A DNA stretch of 64,000 nt from Alteromonas gilva (lineage in GTDB: Bacteria > Pseudomonadota > Gammaproteobacteria > Enterobacterales > Alteromonadaceae). Where the stretch lies: positions 310,001 to 374,000 of the forward strand of contig NZ_JAQQXP010000002.1 of assembly GCF_028595265.1 (NCBI RefSeq), read 5' to 3'. The stretch's first letter is position 1. Each line of letters begins with the position of its first letter. The notes under the pieces were generated by a model. The model ran no database searches and had not been told where the DNA came from. It worked only from the letters and a program-made list of their open reading frames with translations. The translations under genes were made by a program, and so were the position numbers. Shown piece after piece: positions 32,998-41,114 of the stretch.

Positions 32998-33930
32998 ATG
33001 CCGCAACCACAGTCACAACCGCAAAAAGGGATTTGCGCTGAGCCAAATTTGCATGCGCAGTATTTGTTGTTCAATGTGGTTGATGAAGATTGTCAGGCAG
33101 TAAGAGCAAAGTTAGGTCGGGTGCTGGAAGTACTTGACTACTACGACAACGAACACTACGAAGCCATGGTGTCGGGCGTTATTGCCATTGGTAGCCACTA
33201 CTGGAGTGAGCTATATCCGGGTCCGATCCCCGTGGAACTCACGCCCTTTCCGGAGATGCAAAGCGAAGACCGGGTGGCGCCGCACACGCCGTTTGACTTG
33301 TTTATCCAGATCCGTGCCGACCGAATTGATATTTGCTACGCCATTGGCCTGGAAATAATGGAACTGTTACGCATTCATGTTGAGCTGGTGGAGCAAATTC
33401 AGGGCTTTCGCTACCTGGATGGGCGGGATCTGAACGGCTATCTCTATGCCCAGGATAATCCTCGCGGGTTACAACGGGCTAAGGTGGCCGTTATCAACGA
33501 GGAGGACAATGAATTCAATGGCGGCAGCTTTATTCATGTGCAACGTTTTCGGCACGACTTACGGCGCTGGCAGAGCTTGTCGCAACGTCAGCAGGAACAA
33601 ATCATGGGCACCACGAAAGAGCATAATCTGCCCAGCGTAGAATGTAATGCATCGTCACATTCTGTCCGGATAAGTCTTAATCCGGCCGAAACCGGCAGCC
33701 AAAGCGATCTGCTAAAACAGGGCATGCCGTATGGTGACATGTCGGCCCAGGGGATGTTTTCGGTTATTTGCGCGGCAAGTTCGCAGCCATTTAAGCGCAT
33801 GCTGCATAGCCAGATTTATGGCAACTCAGACGGCGAGTACGATCGCTGGCTCGACTATACTGCGGCAGAAACCGGCGGCTCTTTTTTTGCGCCTTCCATT
33901 CAATTTATCAAAGCCCACGCCAAATTCTGA
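32998..33930 (+). CDS. DyP-type peroxidase homologue (YfeX-like) with altered catalytic residues
   Basis: 310-aa protein resembling YfeX-type dye-decolourising peroxidases throughout: DLFIQIRADRIDICYAIGLEI, QGFRYLDGRDLNGYL, GGSFIHVQRFRHDLRRWQSL...QEQIMGTTKE, SSHSVR and a PYG segment. The presumed proximal heme ligand His221 is kept. The family motif GxxDG (GFVDGTENP in YfeX) reads GYLYAQDNP here, so the catalytic Asp is Tyr150. The distal Arg of RQSLPYG is Lys240 in KQGMPYG. Heme binding may persist but normal peroxidase chemistry is doubtful. There is no signal peptide; it is 30 bp after ggt. The alignment is from memory. Confidence 0.85.
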   Translation: MPQPQSQPQKGICAEPNLHAQYLLFNVVDEDCQAVRAKLGRVLEVLDYYDNEHYEAMVSGVIAIGSHYWSELYPGPIPVELTPFPEMQSEDRVAPHTPFDLFIQIRADRIDICYAIGLEIMELLRIHVELVEQIQGFRYLDGRDLNGYLYAQDNPRGLQRAKVAVINEEDNEFNGGSFIHVQRFRHDLRRWQSLSQRQQEQIMGTTKEHNLPSVECNASSHSVRISLNPAETGSQSDLLKQGMPYGDMSAQGMFSVICAASSQPFKRMLHSQIYGNSDGEYDRWLDYTAAETGGSFFAPSIQFIKAHAKF

Positions 33931-33941
33931 CAGACGCCTGA

Positions 33942-34154
33942 TCAGGATGACTCAGACCCGGCGATGTCTGGCTTAAACAGCAGCACAAGCAAATAGACTA
34001 ATGCCACTATGGGGATGATCCCGGATACCCCCAATGAGATAGCAGTCAGCAATGGCTTGCCGGTTTTCTTTTTGCCCAGATAGTAGCCCACAATGGTCAG
34101 TATAAGCATTGCTGAGAGTATGATCTGAACCAGCAAGGTTGTGTCTATATTCAT
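33942..34154 (-). CDS. Small two-helix membrane protein, unknown
   Basis: 70 aa with two clear transmembrane helices: residues 7-25 (LLVQIILSAMLILTIVGYYLG) and 36-62 (LLTAISLGVSGIIPIVALVYLLVLLF), joined by a basic loop KKKTGKP that should face the cytoplasm. No family recognised and no strong Shine-Dalgarno sequence. It converges with the peroxidase gene with an 11-bp gap and lies upstream of nothing obvious on its strand. The compositional pattern makes a chance frame unlikely. Confidence 0.65.
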   Translation of the reverse strand: MNIDTTLLVQIILSAMLILTIVGYYLGKKKTGKPLLTAISLGVSGIIPIVALVYLLVLLFKPDIAGSESS

Positions 34155-34192
34155 AATTACAACTACTCTGATGGCTGTGAACTGAGAAAGAA

Positions 34193-34216
34193 GGGCAGGC
34201 TCAAAATAACCTGCCC
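34193..34216 (-). terminator. Terminator after hemL
   Basis: GGGCAGG (34193-34199) and CCTGCCC (34210-34216) form a 7-bp stem. On the minus strand the hairpin is followed by TTCTTTCTC. It sits 10 bp past the hemL stop. Confidence 0.75.
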
Positions 34217-34225
34217 CAAAATAGG

Positions 34226-35506
34226 TCAGAGGTTGGCAAATACCTTGCGGGCAGCGTCTAAGGTTGCTTCAACAATTGCCTCATCATGCAGTTTCGATAC
34301 AAAACCGGCTTCGTAGGAGGCTGGTGCCAGGTAAACGCCTTCGTCCAGCATGCCATGGTAAAACTGTTTAAACTGAGCCTGATTACAGTTAATTGCCTGT
34401 TGATAATTGACCACCTTGTCGACGTCGGTAAAAAATAAACCAAACATAGAACCAGCATGATTAGTGGTAAAGGGGATGTTGTTTTCATTGGCAATCGCCT
34501 GAAACCCGTCGACCAGTGCCTTGGTATTAGCAAAGATGCTGTCGTACAACCCCGGCTGGGCTAATTGATCGAGGGCGGCTAAACCGGCTGCCATGGCAAT
34601 AGGATTGCCCGAGAGAGTGCCGGCCTGATACACCGGACCAGTAGGGGCGATGTGGGTCAGAATTTTCTTTTTACCGCCAAATGCGCCAACCGGCATACCG
34701 CCACCGATCACCTTGCCCAGACAGGTCAGATCAGGAGTAATGGCGTAGCGCTCTTGTGCGCCACCGCGGCTTACACGAAACCCTGTCATTACTTCGTCAA
34801 AAATCAGTAAGGCGCCATGCTCATCACAGATATCGCGAAGGCCTTGCAGGAACCCGTCAACCGGCGGGATGCAGTTCATATTGCCCGCTACCGGCTCAAC
34901 AATAATGCAGGCAATGTCATCGCCGCATTCAGCAAAGATTTGTTTGACGCTGTCGAGATTATTAAATTCAACTGTCAGCGTGTGCTTTGCCACATCATCG
35001 GGTACGCCCGGTGAACTGGGCACGCCCAGGGTTAATGCGCCTGAGCCCGCTTTGACAAGCAGAGAGTCGGCATGACCATGATAGCAGCCTTCAAACTTAA
35101 CCAGCTTATTTTTACCGGTGTAGCCCCGGGCTAAACGTATTGCCGACATGGTTGCCTCGGTGCCGGAGTTCACCATGCGAACCATTTCCATGGATGGCAC
35201 GAGTTCACGGACTTTTTCGGCCATGAACACTTCCGCTTCGGTGGGTGCACCAAAACTTAAGCCCGATGCGGCAGCGTCAATAACGGCCTCGCGGATACGG
35301 CTATTGTTATGACCCAATACCATTGGTCCCCACGATTGCACATAGTCGATATACCGTTTGCCATCCACATCGTAAATATACGGGCCATCTGCTTTGGCTA
35401 TAAAACGTGGCGTACCGCCTACGGCCTTAAAGGCGCGTACCGGCGAATTTACACCGCCGGGGATTGAGCGTTGCGCCCGCTCAAATAACTGTTCTGATCG
35501 TTGCAT
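34226..35506 (-). CDS. hemL: Glutamate-1-semialdehyde 2,1-aminomutase
   Basis: PLP enzyme converting glutamate-1-semialdehyde to 5-aminolevulinate in the C5 heme pathway. 426 aa, standard length. Typical features: SEQLFERAQRSIPGGVNSPVRAFKAVGGTPRF at the N-terminus, VNSGTEATMSAIRLARGYTG, YHGHADSLLVKAGSGALT, LIFDEVMTGFRV, and the PLP-lysine region CLGKVIGGGMPVGAFGGKK. It follows pyrB with a 7-bp gap on the same strand, so it is probably co-transcribed with pyrimidine synthesis, and is followed by a terminator. Confidence 0.97.
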   Translation of the reverse strand: MQRSEQLFERAQRSIPGGVNSPVRAFKAVGGTPRFIAKADGPYIYDVDGKRYIDYVQSWGPMVLGHNNSRIREAVIDAAASGLSFGAPTEAEVFMAEKVRELVPSMEMVRMVNSGTEATMSAIRLARGYTGKNKLVKFEGCYHGHADSLLVKAGSGALTLGVPSSPGVPDDVAKHTLTVEFNNLDSVKQIFAECGDDIACIIVEPVAGNMNCIPPVDGFLQGLRDICDEHGALLIFDEVMTGFRVSRGGAQERYAITPDLTCLGKVIGGGMPVGAFGGKKKILTHIAPTGPVYQAGTLSGNPIAMAAGLAALDQLAQPGLYDSIFANTKALVDGFQAIANENNIPFTTNHAGSMFGLFFTDVDKVVNYQQAINCNQAQFKQFYHGMLDEGVYLAPASYEAGFVSKLHDEAIVEATLDAARKVFANL

Positions 35507-35513
35507 AATATTT

Positions 35514-36524
35514 TTAGCTCTTATTGCTGTACCAAATGACGTCTTTTTCGTATTGGCTAACGAGGTTTTCTACGCCCAGCGTGAGCGCGAACAGCGCCAT
35601 ACGCACCAGCACACCATTGTCGGTTTGCCGGAAAATCGCCAAATTTGGATTGAGATTAAGATCGTTGTCGAGTTCGTTAGCCTCAGTACGTGAATCCCGC
35701 GGTAACGGATGCATGATCACGGTCTTAGACTGAAAATGACGTGTGTAAATGGCCTGGTTCAGGCGGAATTTTCCGCGGTATTTATTGGCTTCGTCCTGAG
35801 AGGGGAAGCGCTCTTCCTGAATGCGGGTTTGGTAACAAATGTCCGCGTCCATGTTACCTTCTAACTGATCCGTCACGTGCAGTGAGTGGCCGGCATTTTC
35901 GATAGTATCTAAAATGTAGTCGGGCATGGCCAGTTCGGTTGGCGAGATCAATGTAAAACGCACATTCTTGAATAAACATAACAGCTTGGACAACGAGTGA
36001 ACGGTGCGTCCGTATCGCAGATCGCCGATCATCGCGATGTGCAAACCATCAATGGATTTTTGGTTGTACTGTAACTCGCGTTTAATGGTGAACAAATCGA
36101 GCAGTGCCTGAGTGGGATGCTCATTGGCGCCATCACCGCCATTAATCACCGGCACACGGCTACCCTCGGCAAATTCAGCGACCGAACCGGCGGCCGGATG
36201 GCGCATGGCGATGATATCTGAATAGCCACTCAGCACCCGGGCGGTATCGTACAGAGATTCGCCTTTGGCTAACGCAGAGTTAGCCATACCGGTGGTTTCT
36301 CTGACTTCACCACCCAGTAAATTAAAGGCAGTGCCAAAGCTCACCCGTGTCCGGGTGCTGGGCTCGAAAAACAAATTCCCTAGTATAGCGCCATCAAGAA
36401 CAGTAGTTCTTTTTTGGCGTTTAGCGTAAGGCTCCATGCATTCGGCAACACTGAAAACCAAATCGATAGCGTCGCGGTCAAATTGGTTAACAGAAAGGAT
36501 ATGATTCCCGGTGAAACTAGACAT
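35514..36524 (-). CDS. pyrB: Aspartate carbamoyltransferase catalytic subunit
   Basis: Joins carbamoyl phosphate and aspartate in pyrimidine synthesis. The 336-aa protein has the carbamoyl-phosphate loop FFEPSTRTRVSF, the DGANEHPTQALLDLFT region, GDLRYGRTVHSL and the C-terminal HPLPRDSRTEANELD. No regulatory chain gene (pyrI) follows; hemL does. It is longer than E. coli PyrB (311 aa), in the range of PyrB from Shewanella and relatives. A sigma-70-like promoter is visible upstream, but no UTP attenuator hairpin next to the start. Confidence 0.95.
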   Translation of the reverse strand: MSSFTGNHILSVNQFDRDAIDLVFSVAECMEPYAKRQKRTTVLDGAILGNLFFEPSTRTRVSFGTAFNLLGGEVRETTGMANSALAKGESLYDTARVLSGYSDIIAMRHPAAGSVAEFAEGSRVPVINGGDGANEHPTQALLDLFTIKRELQYNQKSIDGLHIAMIGDLRYGRTVHSLSKLLCLFKNVRFTLISPTELAMPDYILDTIENAGHSLHVTDQLEGNMDADICYQTRIQEERFPSQDEANKYRGKFRLNQAIYTRHFQSKTVIMHPLPRDSRTEANELDNDLNLNPNLAIFRQTDNGVLVRMALFALTLGVENLVSQYEKDVIWYSNKS

Positions 36525-36603
36525 AGATTAAGCGCAGACCTTGTTAACGTGCGGCTAGTGTAGCAAAAATCCCTCACTGCCGTATGCAATTTCGTTGCGC
36601 AGG

Positions 36604-36633
36604 ATGATAGCCCTGCAACAACAGGATTGCCAA
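36604..36633 (-). promoter_or_regulatory. Candidate sigma-70 promoter for pyrB
   Basis: On the minus strand TTGGCA (36633-36628) and TATCAT (36609-36604) are separated by 18 bp, 80 bp before the start. An alternative extended -10, TGCTACACT, lies at 36565-36557. Further upstream (36691-36742) is an imperfect inverted repeat of unknown role. The rest of the 356-bp gap shows nothing else. Confidence 0.4.
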
Positions 36634-36880
36634 TAATGTTGCCATATTCCTGCATGGATTTCATCTGCCGGCGGGCGGCTGTGTTTATCACTATCCGGCG
36701 TCTTAGCGGGGGAGTTTGTGCCCTCACGCTAAGCGCCGATAGCAGGGGAGAGAGACCGCACTGCCTCAGAGACTAACCGACCTTGCTATGCAAAACAGGC
36801 GCGTTGAATTTGCATTGTTGGTATTAAAACCGGCCGTGATAAACTGTTTACCCTGATTATCCGTTTAAGATCGTGTTGAA

Positions 36881-37054
36881 ATGGTAAAACGTGTGGATTC
36901 GGACGCTACTGAAAAGCCATCAACAGCGCCGGGGCAAAAAGACAAAAAGCGGGCGTGGTGGTCAACCTCGTGCCCGGTGTGTCAGCGTATGCGGCTTTAC
37001 GTCATATGGGCAATTTTAATGTTAGTGGTGTATTTTTATGTCTTCCAGCGATGA
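36881..37054 (+). CDS. Small CxxC membrane protein, 57 aa, unknown
   Basis: ATG 36881 to TGA 37052-37054. A Lys-rich polar N-terminus (KPSTAPGQKDKKRAWW) is followed by TSCPVCQRM, a CxxC pair that could bind metal or form a disulfide, and a single hydrophobic helix (LYVIWAILMLVVYFYVF). The last 17 bases overlap the start of the DUF2982 gene in another frame, indicating translational coupling. No convincing Shine-Dalgarno precedes it. No family recognised; the coupling and clean topology support a real gene. Confidence 0.6.
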   Translation: MVKRVDSDATEKPSTAPGQKDKKRAWWSTSCPVCQRMRLYVIWAILMLVVYFYVFQR

Positions 37055-37727
37055 CAACATACTGATTAAATCAACGGCTAAGCGCAATGGGTTAACCACG
37101 CTACTCATTGGCGTGGTGGCGCTGCTTATTGCTTCCATAGCGCTGTCATTCGCGCCGAAAGTGTTATTCCTGCCGCTTATATTTGCTATCAGTGGCGCCA
37201 TCGTAACTATGCTCGTTGGTTGGTTTAAAATTCGCGAACCCGAGCACAGTTTGTCAATTGGTCGTGACAAGGTGAGTTATCAGCACCGTTGCGGGCAGTG
37301 GCGTTTAAACTGGGACGATATTCAACGTATCGACTGTCCCCGGGTGAGTCGTGGACTGGAAATGGATACGCTGGAACTGGTGGGTTTTAAACTCAAACGT
37401 TACGATGAGTTTTTACTGACCATATCGCCGCGCCTGGCCTCACACATTATTATTGAGCAACGCCCGTTGCTGATCCACAGCCAGAATAAAAACTGCAGTA
37501 CCGGCGGTTGCTATAGCAGCAGTCTCTTTGAAGATAAGCCTTACACGCTGGAAAATGGCCAGATACTGACCGGCATAAAAGCGATATTAGCAAACCGTAT
37601 GACAGCGGTGCGGGAGTCGCTGGGCTATGATGTATTTATTGCGGCCAGCGAACTGGATCGCGAACCTCACGCGTTCGTTAGCTTTTTGCGTGACTGTCAG
37701 GTGGCCAGGTTACGAGAGCCACTTTGA
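37038..37727 (+). CDS. DUF2982 family membrane protein
   Basis: 229-aa protein of a family found mainly in Alteromonadales, function unknown. Two adjacent transmembrane helices near the N-terminus (GLTTLLIGVVALLIASIAL and VLFLPLIFAISGAIVTMLVGW) precede a cytoplasmic domain with conserved EPEHSLSIGRDKVSYQHRCGQWRLNWDDIQRI, SPRLASHIIIEQRPLL and LGYDVFIAASELDRE. It is coupled to the 57-aa CxxC gene upstream. Its last 18 bases overlap the end of the converging hybrid kinase gene. Confidence 0.88.
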   Translation: MSSSDDNILIKSTAKRNGLTTLLIGVVALLIASIALSFAPKVLFLPLIFAISGAIVTMLVGWFKIREPEHSLSIGRDKVSYQHRCGQWRLNWDDIQRIDCPRVSRGLEMDTLELVGFKLKRYDEFLLTISPRLASHIIIEQRPLLIHSQNKNCSTGGCYSSSLFEDKPYTLENGQILTGIKAILANRMTAVRESLGYDVFIAASELDREPHAFVSFLRDCQVARLREPL

Positions 37728-40700
37728 GTTCGACACACTGTGTTCGGTGTTGTCCTGCAAAAATTTATTGGCCTGCGCCACGACAATTTCGCCTTCCAGA
37801 ACAATGGTTGGCATGAGCTCCGATGCGTCGTGATGTTTATTGCGTTTCAGCGCAGACTCCATTTCATCGGCTAATGCCTGTAATTTGGGCACACCGGTGT
37901 AGCAACAGGCACCATGAAGCTTGTGTATTTCATCCTGAACACCCTGAAAATTGCGGTTTTCCCACTCATTGCGAATGATTTCAGATGCATTGGGTAAGTG
38001 TTGAACAAAGTCACGCAGTAATTCAATGGCAAGATCGCGATTCTGGTTGGCGCGTTTTAACGCCAGCTGCCAGTCCAGGGTGGGCAGTGCCATGGCGGTG
38101 TGCTCTGCCCCGTGACACCAGCGGGCAATCATGCTGAGTAACGTGGCAAAGTCGATGGGTTTGGGTAAATAATCTTCCATACCGGACGATAGCAGCCGCT
38201 CCTGCTCTTCTTTAAAGGCATGGGCAGTGACGGCGATGATCGGTGTACCGGCGTTGAGGGGAGTTTTGCGTATTTGTCGGGTGGCCTGGAGGCCATCCAT
38301 ACCAGGCATTTGCACATCCATTAATATCAGATCGAACTCTTCCTTATTGCACAGGTTAATGGAGTCCTGACCGCTTGTGGATAGCGTAAGTTTGACGGGG
38401 GAATTGGCCAACCAGGTATCCAGTAATTTTAAATTCATGTCCATATCGTCAACGGCCAGAATGCGCGCCTTGGGTAAAGCGTTGAGTTTGCCTTGTAAGG
38501 GCGAGGTTTTTTCCAGCATGTTGCCGTGCAACAGCCCGTCCAGCTTGGACAAGGTCAACGGCATTCTTATTTGCGCCGCAAAGTCGGCGCTATAATCAGG
38601 GTGCTCGTTAAAGGGCTCTTCGCCGGAATACCAAAGTACGCGCTTGTCGGCGTTAAACTGTCTCAGACTCTCCAGGTAATACCTGCGCTGTGCCATTTTA
38701 TAGGTAGGTAAAGTGGCAAACAGGTAATCGAACCGTCCCTCAAGGGATGTCAGGTAGTCAATTGATTCAACGCTATGTACCACAGCGCCAAGGCCAATCA
38801 TCATTTGTGCGCTGGCTCGCCGACTAAAGGGGTGAGGATCGAAAATCACGACTTTCTTGTTTTTCCATTCTGGCACTGTTGCCAGCGAGTAACGTTGGCT
38901 CAGCTGGTTTGTACGCAGAATCACGGTGAACACACTGCCCTGACCCGGACTGCTTTTAAGGTTAAGGTGACCGCGCATGAGTTTGACTAACTCCTGGCAA
39001 ATAACCAAACCCAGACCAGTGCCCTGATAACTGCGGTTCAGAGCGTCATCAAGTTGGGAAAACGCGCTGAACAGCTTGTTTTTATCTTTACGGCTAATGC
39101 CGATGCCGGTGTCTTCGATGACTATTTCGAGTTCATGAATACCATGTTGCAGCGACTTCCCGCGAACAGCCAGTTTAACGTACCCGGATGAGGTAAATTT
39201 AAGGGCATTACTGAGCAGGTTATTCAGTATTTGGCGAATGCGGAATACATCGCCGATCAGCTTCTCAGGCAGCGGCGCCAGTTCGTATACAAACTCCAGC
39301 CCTTTCATGTGCGCCGATTTAGACATTATCGTTACCATCTCTTCCAATAGCGAGTTGGGAGAGAACGGCTGGTTATTGATTTGCAGTTTGCCCGCTTCGA
39401 TTTTGGAAAAATCCAGCACATCGTTAACGATAGTGAGCAGATTGTCGGCGGCGGTGTTAATAATGCCTACCTGCTCCATTTTATCGACCGGCAGGTTAAT
39501 ATTGGTGAGCTCTTTACTGAAACCAAGAATGGCATTCAGTGGGGTACGAATTTCGTGACTCATGTTGGCCAGAAACTGCGACTTAACATTGCTGGCGTTT
39601 ATGGCATCTTTACGGGCGATATCCAGGCGCGCGTTTTGTTCTTCAATTAATTCCATATTGTGACGCAGCTCGTTGGTGGCCTCTGATACTTCGTTTTCCA
39701 GCTGGCTGCGACTTTTTTCCATCAGAGCAATGGAAAATAACCCCGCTTCGCAAAAAACCGCGGCCTGGAAACAGTACGTGGTAAACATATTGGAGGGCAC
39801 CACGCCAACCAGGCTGAGCATTCCCACAATTGCGCCACTGGCAAGTATGCCCCAGGCAAAAATAAAGTAGCGGGCCGGCCTGTAACGTTTAAAGTAAGCC
39901 TCGAAACCGGCGGCGATATAACTGCAAATTGATAGCATCCCAATACCGTAAATCAGGTTGTGCTCCCAGGCTGGTGGCAGAACATCAATGAGAGTGGTAA
40001 GGCCCGATAACGCCTGTAACCACAGGAAACCAATGACAACAGGATGCATGGAGGGTGCATTTTTTGAGGTTTCTAAAAAAATAACCGAAAATATCCCCGA
40101 GCTAATCCCGATAAATGCGAAGATCACTGACGTATAGGGAGAAATAAGCGGTGACAGGGTGTCGGCAAAGAAAAAGTCAATATGCCCACCCCAAACAAAC
40201 TGCCAAATTAACACCGTGACAATATAAGTAACGTACGCAATTAAGCTTTGCTCGCGAGAGCCGATGTAAAGCACCAGGTTATAAACAGCCAGAATAAATA
40301 AGCCGCCGTAAAATAAGCCCCATATTAAATTATCAATCTGGCTGATACGTATTTCGGACTTCTCTGACATGACGTAGATAGGGGCGATGAGACTCGATGA
40401 GTCGCTTTGTATTCTGAGTAGTAGCTCCGCTTCCTCGCCGACCGGGATTTTGGTTTCAAAAGTTGGAATGCGATACACTTGCTCCTGTTGAAGTTTGCCC
40501 TGATGGCTTTGCGCAACGACCTGATCATCGATCACTAAATAAAAATCGACTTTATCAAGCTGGCTAAAATTAAGGCTGAAGACCCAGTTGGTATTGTTTG
40601 AAACATTCGACAGGTTAGCGTGGAGCCAAAGGCCTTTATTGGTAAAACCATAATTGGGGTTGTTGTCGGCCTGATAGGTGAATTCGTGACGTCGCTTTAA

Positions 40701-40862
40701 TATGTCAGAAATGGTGTAGGGTGAATCGGTCTCATACTGAATAGCAAAGCTATCAGCCAGCAGCTGAGTCTGCTCACCACCATAAAGGTGCACATCTGCC
40801 TGTAATGGCATTGCCACCATCGCGAGCAACGCTAACCACCATCTGTATGGGAATCTGACCAT
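37710..40862 (-). CDS. Hybrid sensor histidine kinase, BarA-like output with 7TMR-DISM input
   Basis: 1050-aa tripartite phosphorelay kinase. A signal peptide and periplasmic 7TMR-DISMED2 domain (residues 25-165) precede seven helices (about 180-380, 7TMR-DISM), then a coiled coil. HisKA follows with phosphorylated His436 in ANMSHEIRTPLNAILG, and HATPase with NALKFTS, DTGIGIS and GTGLGL. Residues 668-780 form a degenerate receiver without the acceptor Asp. A true receiver has Asp849 in LILMDVQMPGMDG, and an Hpt domain has His983 in EIHKLHGACCYTGVP, closely like BarA. Partner is probably a UvrY/GacA-type regulator. Its signal is unknown. Confidence 0.9.
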   Translation of the reverse strand: MVRFPYRWWLALLAMVAMPLQADVHLYGGEQTQLLADSFAIQYETDSPYTISDILKRRHEFTYQADNNPNYGFTNKGLWLHANLSNVSNNTNWVFSLNFSQLDKVDFYLVIDDQVVAQSHQGKLQQEQVYRIPTFETKIPVGEEAELLLRIQSDSSSLIAPIYVMSEKSEIRISQIDNLIWGLFYGGLFILAVYNLVLYIGSREQSLIAYVTYIVTVLIWQFVWGGHIDFFFADTLSPLISPYTSVIFAFIGISSGIFSVIFLETSKNAPSMHPVVIGFLWLQALSGLTTLIDVLPPAWEHNLIYGIGMLSICSYIAAGFEAYFKRYRPARYFIFAWGILASGAIVGMLSLVGVVPSNMFTTYCFQAAVFCEAGLFSIALMEKSRSQLENEVSEATNELRHNMELIEEQNARLDIARKDAINASNVKSQFLANMSHEIRTPLNAILGFSKELTNINLPVDKMEQVGIINTAADNLLTIVNDVLDFSKIEAGKLQINNQPFSPNSLLEEMVTIMSKSAHMKGLEFVYELAPLPEKLIGDVFRIRQILNNLLSNALKFTSSGYVKLAVRGKSLQHGIHELEIVIEDTGIGISRKDKNKLFSAFSQLDDALNRSYQGTGLGLVICQELVKLMRGHLNLKSSPGQGSVFTVILRTNQLSQRYSLATVPEWKNKKVVIFDPHPFSRRASAQMMIGLGAVVHSVESIDYLTSLEGRFDYLFATLPTYKMAQRRYYLESLRQFNADKRVLWYSGEEPFNEHPDYSADFAAQIRMPLTLSKLDGLLHGNMLEKTSPLQGKLNALPKARILAVDDMDMNLKLLDTWLANSPVKLTLSTSGQDSINLCNKEEFDLILMDVQMPGMDGLQATRQIRKTPLNAGTPIIAVTAHAFKEEQERLLSSGMEDYLPKPIDFATLLSMIARWCHGAEHTAMALPTLDWQLALKRANQNRDLAIELLRDFVQHLPNASEIIRNEWENRNFQGVQDEIHKLHGACCYTGVPKLQALADEMESALKRNKHHDASELMPTIVLEGEIVVAQANKFLQDNTEHSVSNSKWLS

Positions 40863-41114
40863 ATTATAAATTACGCCCTAACTGCTCTGCTGTGACTGTC
40901 GGCTCTATTTAACCCTAACTTTCGGCTGTCTGCAAAAGCTAGATTGAAGATGCTTAACCCTGGCGGATAGTAATGACATCCTCTATTGCGCTTAGTGGCA
41001 CTTTAACTCACAATGGAATTAGCAGGTCCTGGTAATGTTGAGCATGTCATAACCAGGCTTATCCGTAACACGGGCCTTGTGCGTTAATAATAAAACGAGA
41101 ATAAAACAGAACCC

